From positions 62,001 through 126,000 of the forward strand of contig CAZVYG010000003.1 of the NCBI GenBank assembly GCA_964631605.1: a stretch of 64,000 nucleotides of DNA. Reading direction: 5' to 3'. Shown here in pieces: positions 43,687 to 53,442 of the stretch (positions within the stretch are counted from its first letter, which is position 1; every line of letters begins with the position of its first letter). Below the pieces are notes generated by a model, which worked only from the letters and a program-made list of their open reading frames with translations, did no database searches and had not been told where the DNA came from. A program made the translations under genes and the position numbers. This stretch comes from JARKQH01 sp964631605 (GTDB lineage Bacteria; Verrucomicrobiota; Verrucomicrobiia; Limisphaerales; UBA8199).

Positions 43687-44897
43687 ATGACGAGCGCCCC
43701 ATTTGCCAATCCATTCCGGCCCGGAGCCGGGCATCCGCCGCCTTACCTGGCTGGGCGGGAAGAAGAGAAGCGGGAGTTCTCCCAACTTCTGGAACAGCAG
43801 CCGATTCTGACGAACCTGGTGTTGACGGGCTTGCGCGGGGTTGGGAAGACGGTGCTGCTCGAGACGTTCAAGCCGATCGCGATCAGCAGGAGCTGGCTGT
43901 GGCGGGCGCTGATTTGTCTGAGTCGGCCAGTGTGAGCGAGGAGAGCATTGCTTTGCGGATACTGGCGGATCTTTCGCCGCTGGTGGCGAATGTGGTGGCG
44001 GCAGAGACGGAACAACGGCGTATCGGCTTTGCCGCCACACTGGAAAAGCGCCCGCTGCGGCTTGATTTCGAGTTGCTGAAACGCGTTTACGACCAGACGC
44101 CTGGATTGGTTTCGGACAAACTCAAGTCGGCGCTGGAGCTGGTCTGGTCCAGCCTGCGGCACACCCAGGTGCGAGGCGTGGTGCTGGCCTATGACGAGGC
44201 GCAGAATCTAGGCGACCAGGCGAACCGGCATCAGTATCCGCTCTCGCTGTTGCTGGACGTGTTTCAGTCCATCCAAAAGCGCCAGTTGCCGTTTCTGCTG
44301 GTTTTTACCGGGCTGCCGACGCTGTTTCCGAAGTTGGTGGAGGCACGGACCTTCGCCGAGCGCATGTTTCACGTGACGATGTTGAGCCGCTTGAACGAGG
44401 CGGAGAGCCGGGACGCGATACTCAAGCCCATCCTGCAGCAAGGCTGTCCGGTGCGTTTCTCCGGGCCTGCGGTGACGGAGATCATCCGTCATTCCGGAGG
44501 TTACCCGTATTTCATTCAATTTCTCTGCCGTGAAATGTTCGACTCCTATTTGCAACAAAAGGCGAGCGGCAGAGTGGATCCCGTGGTAACGGTCAACCAG
44601 ACGGTGCGCAAGCTGGATTCGGACTTCTTCGCCGGAAGGTGGAACCGGGTGACGGACCGGCAAAGGGAGTTGCTGGCGGTGGTGGCGGCACTGCCCCACT
44701 GCGACGAGGAATTCACGGTGCAGGAGATTGTGGAACAATCCAAGAAGCTGACCAAGCCGTTCAGCGCCAGCCATGTGAACCAGATTCTCGGCAAGCTGAC
44801 CGAGAACGGACTGGTGTATAAGAACCGGCACGGGCGCTATTCGTTTGCGGTTCCGCTGCTCGGAGATTTCATTCGTCGGCAGGAGGCGAAGTCTTGA
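43687..44897 (+). pseudogene. AAA/Orc1-like ATPase gene with a one-base frameshift
   Basis: The 5' frame (start 43687, or 43675) encodes an ATPase opening: YLAGREEEKREFSQLL and Walker A GLRGVGKT at about residue 48. It then terminates at 43935. The continuation in another frame begins GADLSESASVSE and contains Walker B VLAYDEAQNLGD, VFTGLPTLFPKLVEARTFAE, GGYPYFIQFLC and a C-terminal winged helix. Joining the frames needs one extra base near 43902 (TGG-CGG to TGG-GCG-GGC), giving about 403 residues. A base lost from a G run or a sequencing error is the simplest cause. If repaired it would be a STAND/Orc-like ATPase of the restriction island. Confidence 0.8.
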
Positions 44898-44902
44898 ACC
44901 CC

Positions 44903-45031
44903 ATGAGCAAAATCCAATGGGAATCCGACGTGGTCGAGCGCCCGTTTTGCGAACAGCTCCGGGCGATGGGCTGGCAGTGGATCGGGGGCGACACGAGAAG
45001 GCGTCTTGCCCGATGTTTGACCGACCCTTGA
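44903..45031 (+). pseudogene. hsdR 5' remnant (type I restriction endonuclease)
   Basis: Forty-two codons starting MSKIQWESDVVERPFCEQLR and AMGWQWIGGDT, matching the start of type I HsdR proteins. Homology stops after GDT and the frame ends 11 codons later. The remaining about 1000 residues (nuclease and helicase) are missing from the window. The first seven codons are duplicated at 43555. With hsdM also deleted, no restriction activity should remain. Confidence 0.72.
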
Positions 45032-45291
45032 CGCAGATAAAGCGACAAGCTGTATCGGCCTGAAACGTGCGGTTTTTCTTATGTCGCGGTTTTTCTTATT
45101 GCCACGGTGCGGCGGCTTCGGTAGCGTCGGGGCGATTCGTTTCGTCCATCGCCTGGTTTGAGCACGGGACTTCACAATGCAGGTTTGCGACGAAGCCTGC
45201 GTCACAACCGCGGGCTGGGGGCACGGCTTTGGGTCCGGCCGCGGGAGGCAAATTCACCTGTCTTATTACAACATTACGTTAATCCTTACTT
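45032..45291. other. Junction between the restriction remnant and the MFS genes
   Basis: No gene is seen. A 14-bp direct repeat (GCGGTTTTTCTTAT at 45069 and 45086) lies just after the hsdR remnant and may mark the old island boundary. The promoter of the first MFS gene should be in the AT-richer last 50 bp. Confidence 0.5.
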
Positions 45292-46458
45292 ATGAGCACC
45301 CTTCTGTATTTGCAACTGAGCGCGCTGATGTTCATGGAATACGCCGTTTGGGGCGCGTGGATGCCCGTCCTGGCGGCCCGTTTGCTCGGCCCCTTGCAGA
45401 TGAGTGGCAAGCAGACCGGCTGGATTTACGCCACCCTGCCCCTGGCGAGCATGATCACGCCGCTGCTGGCCGGACAGTTGGCGGACAAGTATGTGGACAC
45501 CCGGTGGATTTTGGCGGCGTGCCACGCCCTTGGGGTGTTGCTGCTGTTTGTGGCGTCGCGCACCAGCAAGTTCAAGCCGCTGTTTCTGGTCATGCTGGGA
45601 TATTCCGCGCTGTATGCGGCCACGATCCCGCTGGTGAATTCGCTGATGTTCAGTCACCTGACGGACGCGGGCAAGCAGTCGCCGGGGATTTTCATTTGGG
45701 CGCCGGTGGCGTGGGCCTTGGTCGGCTACGCGCTGACGGGCTGGCGCAACCTTCGCAAAGGCGAGGGCGATGGCAGCGACTGTCTCAAGTTCGCGGCGGT
45801 CCTGTCGTTGGTCATGGCCATCGTTTGCATTCTGCAGCCCGCCACGCCGCCGAAAGGGAGTGAGGGCGTGCCCATGCTCAAGGCGCTTTCGATGCTCTCG
45901 AACCCGAGCTTTGCCGTGTTCATTCTCGTCTCCCTGGTGGTCGCGGGCATGATGCAGTTCTACTTTTTGGGAACCGCGCAGTTCCTGCAGGACATGGGGG
46001 TCTCGGCGAAAAACGTGCCGGCCATCATGGGTATCGCGCAGGCGGCGCAGGCCCTGGCGACGCTGTTTCTGCTGGGGTTGTTTTTCAGCAAGCTCGGCCC
46101 CAAATGGACGCTGACCATCGGCTCCCTCTCATGGCTGCTGCTGTATGTCGCTTATACGGTCCGGGCGCCCAAAGGGGTGCTGGTGGCCTCGCAGGTGTTC
46201 CACGGTCTGGCTTACGTGATGTTCATGATTGCGGGACAAATGTACGTGAACGCGGTGGCCCCGCCCGAGATTGTCGGGTCGGCGCAAGCGTTAATCATTT
46301 TGGTCACCACCGGCATCGGGCTGTTCCTCGGGACGCAGGTGGCGGGGATTGTCATGGACCGCTCCTCCGTCGGGGGGAAATTCAATTGGAGCAAGGTTTT
46401 CCTGGTGCCGTTGATCGCCACGGCGGCGGGCGTGCTGGCGCTCCTGGTGGCGTTTTGA
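45292..46458 (+). CDS. MFS transporter, nucleoside:H+ symporter (NupG)-like
   Basis: A 388-residue inner-membrane carrier with about 11-12 hydrophobic helices. The opening YLQLSALMFMEYAVWGAWMP and GQLADKYVDTRWILA match the NupG/XapB group. It should import nucleosides or similar solutes with H+. A paralogue follows 109 bp downstream in the same orientation. It may form a two-gene unit. Confidence 0.85.
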   Translation: MSTLLYLQLSALMFMEYAVWGAWMPVLAARLLGPLQMSGKQTGWIYATLPLASMITPLLAGQLADKYVDTRWILAACHALGVLLLFVASRTSKFKPLFLVMLGYSALYAATIPLVNSLMFSHLTDAGKQSPGIFIWAPVAWALVGYALTGWRNLRKGEGDGSDCLKFAAVLSLVMAIVCILQPATPPKGSEGVPMLKALSMLSNPSFAVFILVSLVVAGMMQFYFLGTAQFLQDMGVSAKNVPAIMGIAQAAQALATLFLLGLFFSKLGPKWTLTIGSLSWLLLYVAYTVRAPKGVLVASQVFHGLAYVMFMIAGQMYVNAVAPPEIVGSAQALIILVTTGIGLFLGTQVAGIVMDRSSVGGKFNWSKVFLVPLIATAAGVLALLVAF

Positions 46459-46567
46459 GGCGGCTTTGGCCGGCGGGGTTGCCATTCCGAGGCGCGGGTC
46501 CGGCCGTTCCGCCGGTTTGACTGAACCGCGACGGCAAGCGTCCGTTCCCACCGGCTGACGAGGCGTT

Positions 46568-47890
46568 ATGGACCGACTGATCCGTTTGAGGCTCTTCACG
46601 ATGATGGTCCTCCAGAGCTTCATCTGGGGGACGTGGATGCCGCTGGTCTATGGTTACCTGCCCAGCCTGGGATTCACGCCGCTGCAGCAGTCGTGGGTGC
46701 TGAACGCCTTCCCCATTGCGGCGATTGCGGGCATGTTCTTCAGCAACCAGTTTGCCGACCGGAATTTCGCCGCCGAGAAATTCCTGGCGTTCAGTCACCT
46801 GGTCGGCGGGCTGGCGATAGCCGGCCTGGCGTTCACCCGGTCGTTTTGGCCGTTCTTCGGCCTGATGATGCTGCACTGTCTGCTGTATGTGCCGACGATG
46901 TCCATCTGCAACTCGATCGCGTTTGCCCACATCAAGGATGCTCAGAAGGAATTCGGGCTGGTGCGGATGGGGGGCACGGTCGGGTGGATCATGGCGGCCT
47001 GGCCGTTCACCTTCATTCTCGTGGACTGGGGAAAAGTCCGGGCCGAAAACCCGGGCGGCCTTGTGGATTGGCTGGGGACGGTGCTGAGCAGCGGGTTGAG
47101 CGGGGCGGCGCTGCAAGAGGCCACCCGCTGGACCTACATTGTCGCGGCCATCGCTTCGATGGTCATGGCTGCCTACAGCCTGACCCTGCCGCACACGCCG
47201 CCGAAGCAAGCCGGGGAGGCGGGGGAAAAGCTTGCCTGGCTGGAGGCCATCAAGCTGCTCCGGCATCGGTTTCTGCTGGTGCTCTGGCTCATCACGCTGG
47301 TGGATTCATTCGTGCTTTACTGCTACTTCAACTGGACGGGTTCGTTTTTGGGGACGCCCCCCTCTGCGGGCGGCCCCGGGATACCGGGAAACTGGATCAT
47401 GCCGGTCATGAGCATCGGGCAGGTCATGGAAATCCTGACGATGCTTGTGCTGGGGGTGACGCTGAAGCGGCTGGGTTGGCGCGCGACCATGCTGATTGGC
47501 ATCCTGGGCCACACCTTGCGTTTCGTCGTGTATGCATTCTTTCCGCAGCACAAGGAACTCATCATCCTGGTCCAGCTTGTGCACGGCATCTGCTATGCGT
47601 TTTTCTTTGCGACCGTTTACATCTTCGTGGATGCCTACTTCCCGAAAGATACGCGCGCCAGCGCCCAGGGACTGTTCAACATGATGATCTTTGGTTTCGG
47701 ATACATCGCGGCGAATTTCATCTGTCCCTGGCTGAAGCAATCGTTGTACACGCAGGGAGAGATTACCGATTACAAATCGCTGTTCCTGGTGCCCGCGGTG
47801 ATCTCGGTTGTCGCGGCGGTGGCGCTCGTCCTGTTTTTTCATCCGCCGAAACCTGTGGCAGCCGGGTCCGGCGCTGCGCCGGAAGGCTGA
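46568..47890 (+). CDS. MFS transporter, nucleoside:H+ symporter (NupG)-like
   Basis: A 440-residue inner-membrane carrier with 12 predicted helices, a diverged paralogue of the upstream gene. It has FIWGTWMPLVYGYLPSLGF, QFADRNFAAEKFLAFSH, VRMGGTVGWIMAAWPF and, in the second half, GICYAFFFATVYIFVDAYFP, all typical of the NupG family. Nucleoside uptake is the family role; the true substrate is unproven. It converges on folK with only 12 bp between stops, so no room exists for a separate terminator. Confidence 0.88.
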   Translation: MDRLIRLRLFTMMVLQSFIWGTWMPLVYGYLPSLGFTPLQQSWVLNAFPIAAIAGMFFSNQFADRNFAAEKFLAFSHLVGGLAIAGLAFTRSFWPFFGLMMLHCLLYVPTMSICNSIAFAHIKDAQKEFGLVRMGGTVGWIMAAWPFTFILVDWGKVRAENPGGLVDWLGTVLSSGLSGAALQEATRWTYIVAAIASMVMAAYSLTLPHTPPKQAGEAGEKLAWLEAIKLLRHRFLLVLWLITLVDSFVLYCYFNWTGSFLGTPPSAGGPGIPGNWIMPVMSIGQVMEILTMLVLGVTLKRLGWRATMLIGILGHTLRFVVYAFFPQHKELIILVQLVHGICYAFFFATVYIFVDAYFPKDTRASAQGLFNMMIFGFGYIAANFICPWLKQSLYTQGEITDYKSLFLVPAVISVVAAVALVLFFHPPKPVAAGSGAAPEG

Positions 47891-47902
47891 GCCGCCTGCG
47901 CG

Positions 47903-48406
47903 TCAACACGGGATCTTCGTGACCTGGCCGCCGGAGGGGAGTGCCGCGAGCAACTCGGCCACGTTCCGGCGCTGGCCTGGCAGCAAGAGGTCCGGCGCGA
48001 TTTCCGCCAGCGGCGAAAGGACAAACCGCCGGAGGTGCGCCCTGGGGTGGGGGAGGGTTAGCGCGGGAGTGTTGCGTTGTTCGGTGCCGAAGGCGATTAG
48101 ATCGAGGTCGAGCGGCCGGGGTTCGTTCAGCACTTGCCTGGGCCGTCGCCCGAACGCCTTCTCCAACCCCTGCAGTTTCGCGAGCAGCGATTCGGGCGTT
48201 TCGCCCGGCAGCGGAGTCAGCGCAACCACGGCATTGACGAAAGGCGGCGAGCCGGGGGGACAGTCCACCGGCGAGGTTTGCCACAGGGAGGAAACGCGCA
48301 GCGGGCCTGCGGACAGCGTGGTGAGGCGCTGGACGGCCTCGAGCACGCTGCGGCGCGCGTCACCCTGGTTGGACCCCAGGGCAATGATGGCCAGGCCGGT
48401 GGTCAT
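47903..48406 (-). CDS. folK: 2-amino-4-hydroxy-6-hydroxymethyldihydropteridine pyrophosphokinase
   Basis: Transfers pyrophosphate from ATP to the pterin precursor in folate synthesis. The 167-residue protein has IALGSNQGD at the start, FVNAVVALTP, the Mg/ATP motif EPRPLDLDLIAFG and LPHPRAHLRRFVLSPLAEI. ATG 48406 is chosen since the 28 codons upstream have no family similarity and would overlap dapB. It follows dapB after 23 bp and is the last gene of a dapA-dapB-folK unit. Confidence 0.93.
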   Translation of the reverse strand: MTTGLAIIALGSNQGDARRSVLEAVQRLTTLSAGPLRVSSLWQTSPVDCPPGSPPFVNAVVALTPLPGETPESLLAKLQGLEKAFGRRPRQVLNEPRPLDLDLIAFGTEQRNTPALTLPHPRAHLRRFVLSPLAEIAPDLLLPGQRRNVAELLAALPSGGQVTKIPC

Positions 48407-48429
48407 GGGGAGCCTTTGCTCCGGCGGGG

Positions 48430-49164
48430 TTATTTCAACCCCAGCACATCCTGCATGTCGTAGAGTCCGGGTTTCTGGCGGACGACCCATTGGGCCGCGC
48501 GCAAGGCGCCGTTGGCAAAGGTCTCGCGCGAGGAGGCTTTGTGGGTGAGTTCGACGCGCTCGCCCGTGGCGGCGAAGATGACGGTATGGTCGCCCACCAC
48601 GTCGCCGCCGCGGACCGAGTGGATGCCGATCTCGGCCGGGGTGCGCTCGCCCACAATGCCGAGGCGTCCGTGCCGCGCGACGCGGTCGTATTGCTGCTGG
48701 CGAACGGAGGCGAGGATTTCGGCGAGGGTGCGCGCCGTGCCGCTGGGCGCGTCGCGTTTCAGGCGGTGGTGCATTTCGACGATTTCAAGATCGAAGGCCG
48801 GCCCGAGGATTTCGGCGGCTTTGCGGGTGAGCCAGAACAGGGTGTTGACACCGGTGGAAAAGTTCGACGCGAGCACCAGGGGGATGCTGGCGCTGAAGCG
48901 GGTGATTTGCGAGCGGTCTTCGCTGGAATGGCCGGTGGTGCCGATGACCATGGCTTTGCGGTGCTCGGCGCAAAGGGCGGCCAAGGCGGGCGTGGCCGTA
49001 TGGGTGCTGAAATCAATGACGACATCCGCCTTGTCAATGACCGCGCGGATGTCATCCCCCTGGTCCACCTGGGCGGCGACCTGCACTTCCGGGTGATGGG
49101 CGGCACAGGCAAGCAAGGCGCGGCCCATGCGCCCCTTGAAACCGTTGATAAGGACTCGAGTCAT
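48430..49164 (-). CDS. dapB: 4-hydroxy-tetrahydrodipicolinate reductase
   Basis: Second step specific to lysine/diaminopimelate synthesis, using NAD(P)H. The 244 residues begin with the Rossmann motif VLINGFKGRMGRAL. They contain DFSTHTATPALAAL, VIGTTGHS, the catalytic His/Lys segment HHRLKRDAPSGTA and GDHTVIFAATGERVELTHKA. It lies 42 bp after dapA, whose product is its substrate. Confidence 0.97.
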   Translation of the reverse strand: MTRVLINGFKGRMGRALLACAAHHPEVQVAAQVDQGDDIRAVIDKADVVIDFSTHTATPALAALCAEHRKAMVIGTTGHSSEDRSQITRFSASIPLVLASNFSTGVNTLFWLTRKAAEILGPAFDLEIVEMHHRLKRDAPSGTARTLAEILASVRQQQYDRVARHGRLGIVGERTPAEIGIHSVRGGDVVGDHTVIFAATGERVELTHKASSRETFANGALRAAQWVVRQKPGLYDMQDVLGLK

Positions 49165-49206
49165 GGGAGTTTTCTGATGAATCGTACGAGGGGGCGAAGC
49201 AATGGC

Positions 49207-50085
49207 TTAGCGGAGCACGCCGCAAGCCTTGAGAGTGGCCTGGAGGATTTGGCGGTTTTTGGGATTCATGGGGACCAGGGGCAGCCGATATTCCTCCTGA
49301 ATCAGGCCCATCATGGCCAGCGCCGCCTTCACGGGCACCGGGTTGGTTTCGATAAACAAATCCTTGAACAAGGGATAATATCTGTGGTGCAGCTTCAGGG
49401 CTGCGCGCGGGTTGCCCGCCGCAAAGGCCGACACCATTTGGGACACCTGGCGTGGGATGACGTTTGAGGCGACGCTGATGACCCCCTGGGCGCCCACGGC
49501 CATGAAGGGAAGCGTCAGCGAGTCGTCGCCGCTGAGAATCTCGAACTTGGGTCCCAAGGCGGCTCGGAGCTGACTCACGCGGTCCGCGTTGCCGCCGGCT
49601 TCCTTGATGCCGATGATATTGGGGCACTCCCGGGCGAGGCGTTTGACGGTATCCACGCCGATTTCGATGCCGCACCGGCCGGGGATGCTGTAGAGGACGA
49701 TGGGCAGGCGGGTCTTGCGGGCCACCTCGCGGAAATGCTGGAAAAGTCCTTCCTGGGTCGGCTTGTTATAGTAGGGCGCAACCTGCAGAGAGCCATCCGC
49801 GCCAGCCTTTTCGGCGCGTTCGGTCAGATAGACCGCCTCGCTGGTGGAGTTGCCGCCGGTGCCGGCCAGCACCTTGATCTTTTTGGCGGCGAACTTGACC
49901 GCCAGCGCGATGATGTGGATGTGCTCTTCGTAATCCACCGTGGGCGACTCGCCCGTGGTGCCGACGGGCACAATGCCGTCCACGCCGGCTTTGACCTGGG
50001 CTTTGACCAGCCGCTCGAGGGCGGCCTCATCCAGTTGACCGTTTTTGAACGGTGTAACAATCGCAGTATAGGTTCCAGTAAACAT
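49207..50085 (-). CDS. dapA: 4-hydroxy-tetrahydrodipicolinate synthase
   Basis: Condenses pyruvate and aspartate semialdehyde, the first step of the diaminopimelate branch. The 292-residue (beta/alpha)8 lyase has the GTTGES motif at 42-47, the YYNKPTQEG tyrosine region, and the Schiff-base lysine in IIGIKEAGG. The start ATG has GAAAGGA 6 bp upstream. It heads the dapA-dapB-folK operon. Confidence 0.97.
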   Translation of the reverse strand: MFTGTYTAIVTPFKNGQLDEAALERLVKAQVKAGVDGIVPVGTTGESPTVDYEEHIHIIALAVKFAAKKIKVLAGTGGNSTSEAVYLTERAEKAGADGSLQVAPYYNKPTQEGLFQHFREVARKTRLPIVLYSIPGRCGIEIGVDTVKRLARECPNIIGIKEAGGNADRVSQLRAALGPKFEILSGDDSLTLPFMAVGAQGVISVASNVIPRQVSQMVSAFAAGNPRAALKLHHRYYPLFKDLFIETNPVPVKAALAMMGLIQEEYRLPLVPMNPKNRQILQATLKACGVLR

Positions 50086-50254
50086 GACGATTCCTTTCCC
50101 GAATCGGCGGCCAACGGTAGCGGAAACCAGCGGCTTGGCCAGTCAAAAAACCGGTTCTGAGCGGGGGCGTTGATCCTTCCGATAGGAAAGTCCATCCGTG
50201 CGGAGTGACGAGCAGTCGAGCGGGACGAGCCGGCCGCGGGAGGAAGCGAGGGCG

Positions 50255-53200
50255 TCAGGCGCCGGCGGGGGCGGCAGTTCCGGCTGCCGGCTCGGCTTGC
50301 GCTGGAGGGATTTCCAGCGGGGTCTCGCGCTCGAATTTGACGTAGAGAACAGGCAGCAAAACCAAGGTTAGAAAAGTGGAACTGAGGATGCCGCCGATGA
50401 CCACCGTCGCAAGAGGGCGCTGGACCTCCGCGCCCGGGCCGGTCGCCACCGCCATGGGCAGGAAGCCCAGGCTCGCCACGAAAGCCGTCATGAGCACCGG
50501 CCGCAGGCGGGTCATCGCCCCTTGAAAGACGGCTTGGGCGATCGCGGCGCCTTTTTCACGGAGTTCGTTGAAGTAGCTGATCATGACAACGCCATTGAGG
50601 ACGGCGACGCCGCTCAACGCGATAAAGCCGACGGCGGCGGTGATGCTGAAAGGCATGCCGCGCGCCCAGAGCGCCAGGACGCCGCCGGTTGCGGCCAGGG
50701 GAATGCCGGTGTAAATGAGGAAGGCCTGCCGCATGCTGCCGAAGGCGAGGAAGATCATCAGAAAGATGAGGACCAGGGCCGCCGGCACCACAATGAGAAG
50801 CCGCAGGCGCGCTTCCTGAAGGTTTTTGAACTGGCCGCCGAACTCGAAGGCGTACCCTTCGGGGAGGACCACCTCCTGCCGGATGCGGGCTTCGGCGTCG
50901 CGCACAAAGCCTTCGACATCCCGGCCGCTCAAGTTGATCATCAGCGCGACGCGCCGCTGGCCTTCTTCACGCACGATGGGGTCCACGCTGGGAACGGTTC
51001 GGAACTCCGCCACTTTCTCGAGCGGTATCAGTCCATATTCGCCGACACGCACGGGGAGGTTCCGGATTTCCTCGAGGCGATGCCGCAGTTCACCTGACAG
51101 GCGCACCACAATTTCGTAGCGGCGGTTGCCTTCGAAGACCATGCCGACGGTGGCGCCGGCCAGGGCGGTGGACACGGCGCGATTGAGGTCAGCGGCATGG
51201 AGATTGTAGCGGCGGAGCGCCTCGCGATTGGGATGGATTTCCAGGACAGGAGCGCGGCCCTGGGCTTCGAACTCGACTTCGCCGGCGCCGGGCAGCTTTT
51301 CCAGGATGGCCTTGATTTGCGCGGCGAGCTTCTCCATCACGTCGTAATCGGTGCCGGTGATTTTGAGGGAGAGGTCCGAGCGCACGCCCTCGAGCAGTTC
51401 ATTGAAGCGCATCTCGATGGGTTGGGCGAAAAGGAAGGACTGGTCGGGCAGTTCCTTTTGCACCTCGGCTTCGATCAGGGCGGCCAGTTCGGCCTTGGTG
51501 ATCCTCCGGCCATTGACCTTGCGCCATTGCTCGCGGGGCTTGTAGAAGATGTAGAGATCATTCTGGCTGGGCGGCATGGGGTCGGTGGCGACCTCGCTGG
51601 TGCCCAGGCGGCAGAAGACGCGTTCGACCTCGGGGATGCGGAGGAGCAGTTTTTCGGTGGCGATTTCCATGGCGAGGGAGGCCTCGAGGTTCATGCTATT
51701 GGTGCGATAGACCATGACCGTGTGGGACCCTTCATCCAGTTTGGGAACAAACTCGGCGCCCAGGCGCAGAAAGGCCAGGACGGAGAGGGTGACCCAGATG
51801 ACGGTGCTCACCGCAATCAGCCACGGTTTGTCCAGGACCAGGCGCAGCGAGGGCTGATACAGACGCTTGATGGCGCGGACCAGGGAGTTGTCGCCCTCGC
51901 GAATGAATCCGGTCAGCAGGTAGGAGCAAAGCACGGGCATGAGGGTCAGCGCCAGCACCAGAGCCCCGCCCAGCGCCAGCATTACGGTGATCGCCATCGG
52001 ATGAAACATTTTGCCCTCGATGCCGGTGAGGGCCAGGATCGGGACATAGACAATGGTGATGATCAGGACACCGAAGAACATCGGGTTGGCGACCTGTTTG
52101 CTGGCGGCCGCAACGGTGTGCATGCGCTCGGCGACGGTCAGGGTTCGGCCGAGGTGCTTTTGCCGCTCCCCCAATTGCCGGACAATATTTTCGACCATAA
52201 CCACCGCGCCATCAATGATGAGGCCAAAATCAATGGCGCCCAGGCTCATGAGGTTGCCGGAGATGCCCAGGCGGACCATGCCGGTGAGCGCCCAGAGGAA
52301 GGAGAGCGGAATGGCGGAGGCGACAATGAGGGCGGCGCGCCAGTTGCCCAACATGGTCAGCAGCACCACGAGGACGAGGATCGCGCCCTCAAACAAATTC
52401 TTTTTCACAGTCGCCACCGTGCGGTCCACGAGGTCGGCCCGATCGTATTGGGTGCGGATTTCAATGCCGGGCGGCAGGCGATTGCGCACTTCGCGAATCC
52501 GCTCGCCGAAGCGGTGGGCCACAATGCGGCTGTTTTGTCCCGCCAGCATCATGGCGGTGCCGAGGATGGTTTCCTCGCCGTTCTCGGTGGCGGCGCCGGT
52601 GCGAAAGCGCGAGCCAATGGCGACGTCCGCGACATCGCCGACCAGGAGAGGTTTCAGTCCGCCTATGAATTTGAGGGGCAGTCCGGCGATTTCCTCGGTG
52701 GTGGAGACGCGTCCCACCGTCCGCACCGTGAGTTGTTCGGCCCCCTGGTTGATAATCCCGCCCCCCGCATTTTCGACGTTCTGAGCCACCGCCGCGGCCA
52801 GGTCGGTGAAGGTCAGGCCGGCTTTTTCGAGGTCACGGGGCCGCGGCTGAATGACGATTTGCTTTTCATAGCCGCCGTTGGCGTTGATTTCGGCAATCCC
52901 CGGCGTGGTGCGGAGCATCGGTTTGACGGTGAACTCATGAATTTCCCGGAGCTCCCGGAGTTGGTCTGGGAGGGTGGCCGGGCGATGGGGCGCATCCACG
53001 CGGTAAGCCAGAGTATAATAGTAGATTTCGCCCAGACCGGTGCTGATGGGCGCCAGTTCCGGGGTCAGGCCCGGAGGAAGGCGGTCGGCGACGGTTTGCA
53101 GACGCTCGGCCACCAACTGCCGGGCGCGGTAGATGTCGGTGCGGTCCTGGAAGATGAGGGTGACCTGGCTCAGGCCGAACTTGGTCAGGGAGCGCATTTC

Positions 53201-53440
53201 CTGAACGCCCTGGATGCCGGCCAGCTCCATCTCCAGCGGGATGGTGACGGACTTTTCGGTTTCCTCGGGCGCCAGCGCGGGCACTTCGGTGTTGACCTGG
53301 ACTTGGGGGCTGGTGATATCGGGAACGGCGTCAATGGGGAGGTTAAAGGCGGACCAGGCGCCGATGAAGAGAGACACGCCGGCGACGATGAGGAGGAAGA
53401 CGCGCTGGCGGAGGGAAGCTTCGATCAGGCGGTGAAGCAT
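50255..53440 (-). CDS. CzcA-like heavy-metal RND efflux pump
   Basis: A 1061-residue proton-driven inner-membrane pump expected to expel divalent metal ions (Co, Zn, Cd or Ni). Twelve transmembrane segments and two large periplasmic loops are visible. The helix-4 motif DFGLIIDGAVVMVEN keeps the CzcA-type D...D...E relay that distinguishes divalent-cation from Cu/Ag pumps. The ATG at 53440 (MLHRLIEASLRQRVFL) is the family start. It begins 2 bp after the stop of the outer-membrane channel gene. A fusion protein (CzcB) is not encoded nearby. Confidence 0.93.
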   Translation of the reverse strand: MLHRLIEASLRQRVFLLIVAGVSLFIGAWSAFNLPIDAVPDITSPQVQVNTEVPALAPEETEKSVTIPLEMELAGIQGVQEMRSLTKFGLSQVTLIFQDRTDIYRARQLVAERLQTVADRLPPGLTPELAPISTGLGEIYYYTLAYRVDAPHRPATLPDQLRELREIHEFTVKPMLRTTPGIAEINANGGYEKQIVIQPRPRDLEKAGLTFTDLAAAVAQNVENAGGGIINQGAEQLTVRTVGRVSTTEEIAGLPLKFIGGLKPLLVGDVADVAIGSRFRTGAATENGEETILGTAMMLAGQNSRIVAHRFGERIREVRNRLPPGIEIRTQYDRADLVDRTVATVKKNLFEGAILVLVVLLTMLGNWRAALIVASAIPLSFLWALTGMVRLGISGNLMSLGAIDFGLIIDGAVVMVENIVRQLGERQKHLGRTLTVAERMHTVAAASKQVANPMFFGVLIITIVYVPILALTGIEGKMFHPMAITVMLALGGALVLALTLMPVLCSYLLTGFIREGDNSLVRAIKRLYQPSLRLVLDKPWLIAVSTVIWVTLSVLAFLRLGAEFVPKLDEGSHTVMVYRTNSMNLEASLAMEIATEKLLLRIPEVERVFCRLGTSEVATDPMPPSQNDLYIFYKPREQWRKVNGRRITKAELAALIEAEVQKELPDQSFLFAQPIEMRFNELLEGVRSDLSLKITGTDYDVMEKLAAQIKAILEKLPGAGEVEFEAQGRAPVLEIHPNREALRRYNLHAADLNRAVSTALAGATVGMVFEGNRRYEIVVRLSGELRHRLEEIRNLPVRVGEYGLIPLEKVAEFRTVPSVDPIVREEGQRRVALMINLSGRDVEGFVRDAEARIRQEVVLPEGYAFEFGGQFKNLQEARLRLLIVVPAALVLIFLMIFLAFGSMRQAFLIYTGIPLAATGGVLALWARGMPFSITAAVGFIALSGVAVLNGVVMISYFNELREKGAAIAQAVFQGAMTRLRPVLMTAFVASLGFLPMAVATGPGAEVQRPLATVVIGGILSSTFLTLVLLPVLYVKFERETPLEIPPAQAEPAAGTAAPAGA

Positions 53441-53442
53441 GG

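Noticed and set aside
43880..43940. Programmed -1 ribosomal frameshift in the ATPase gene
   Set aside because: No X-XXY-YYZ slippery heptamer or clear downstream stem is visible at the junction; a simple base loss explains it.
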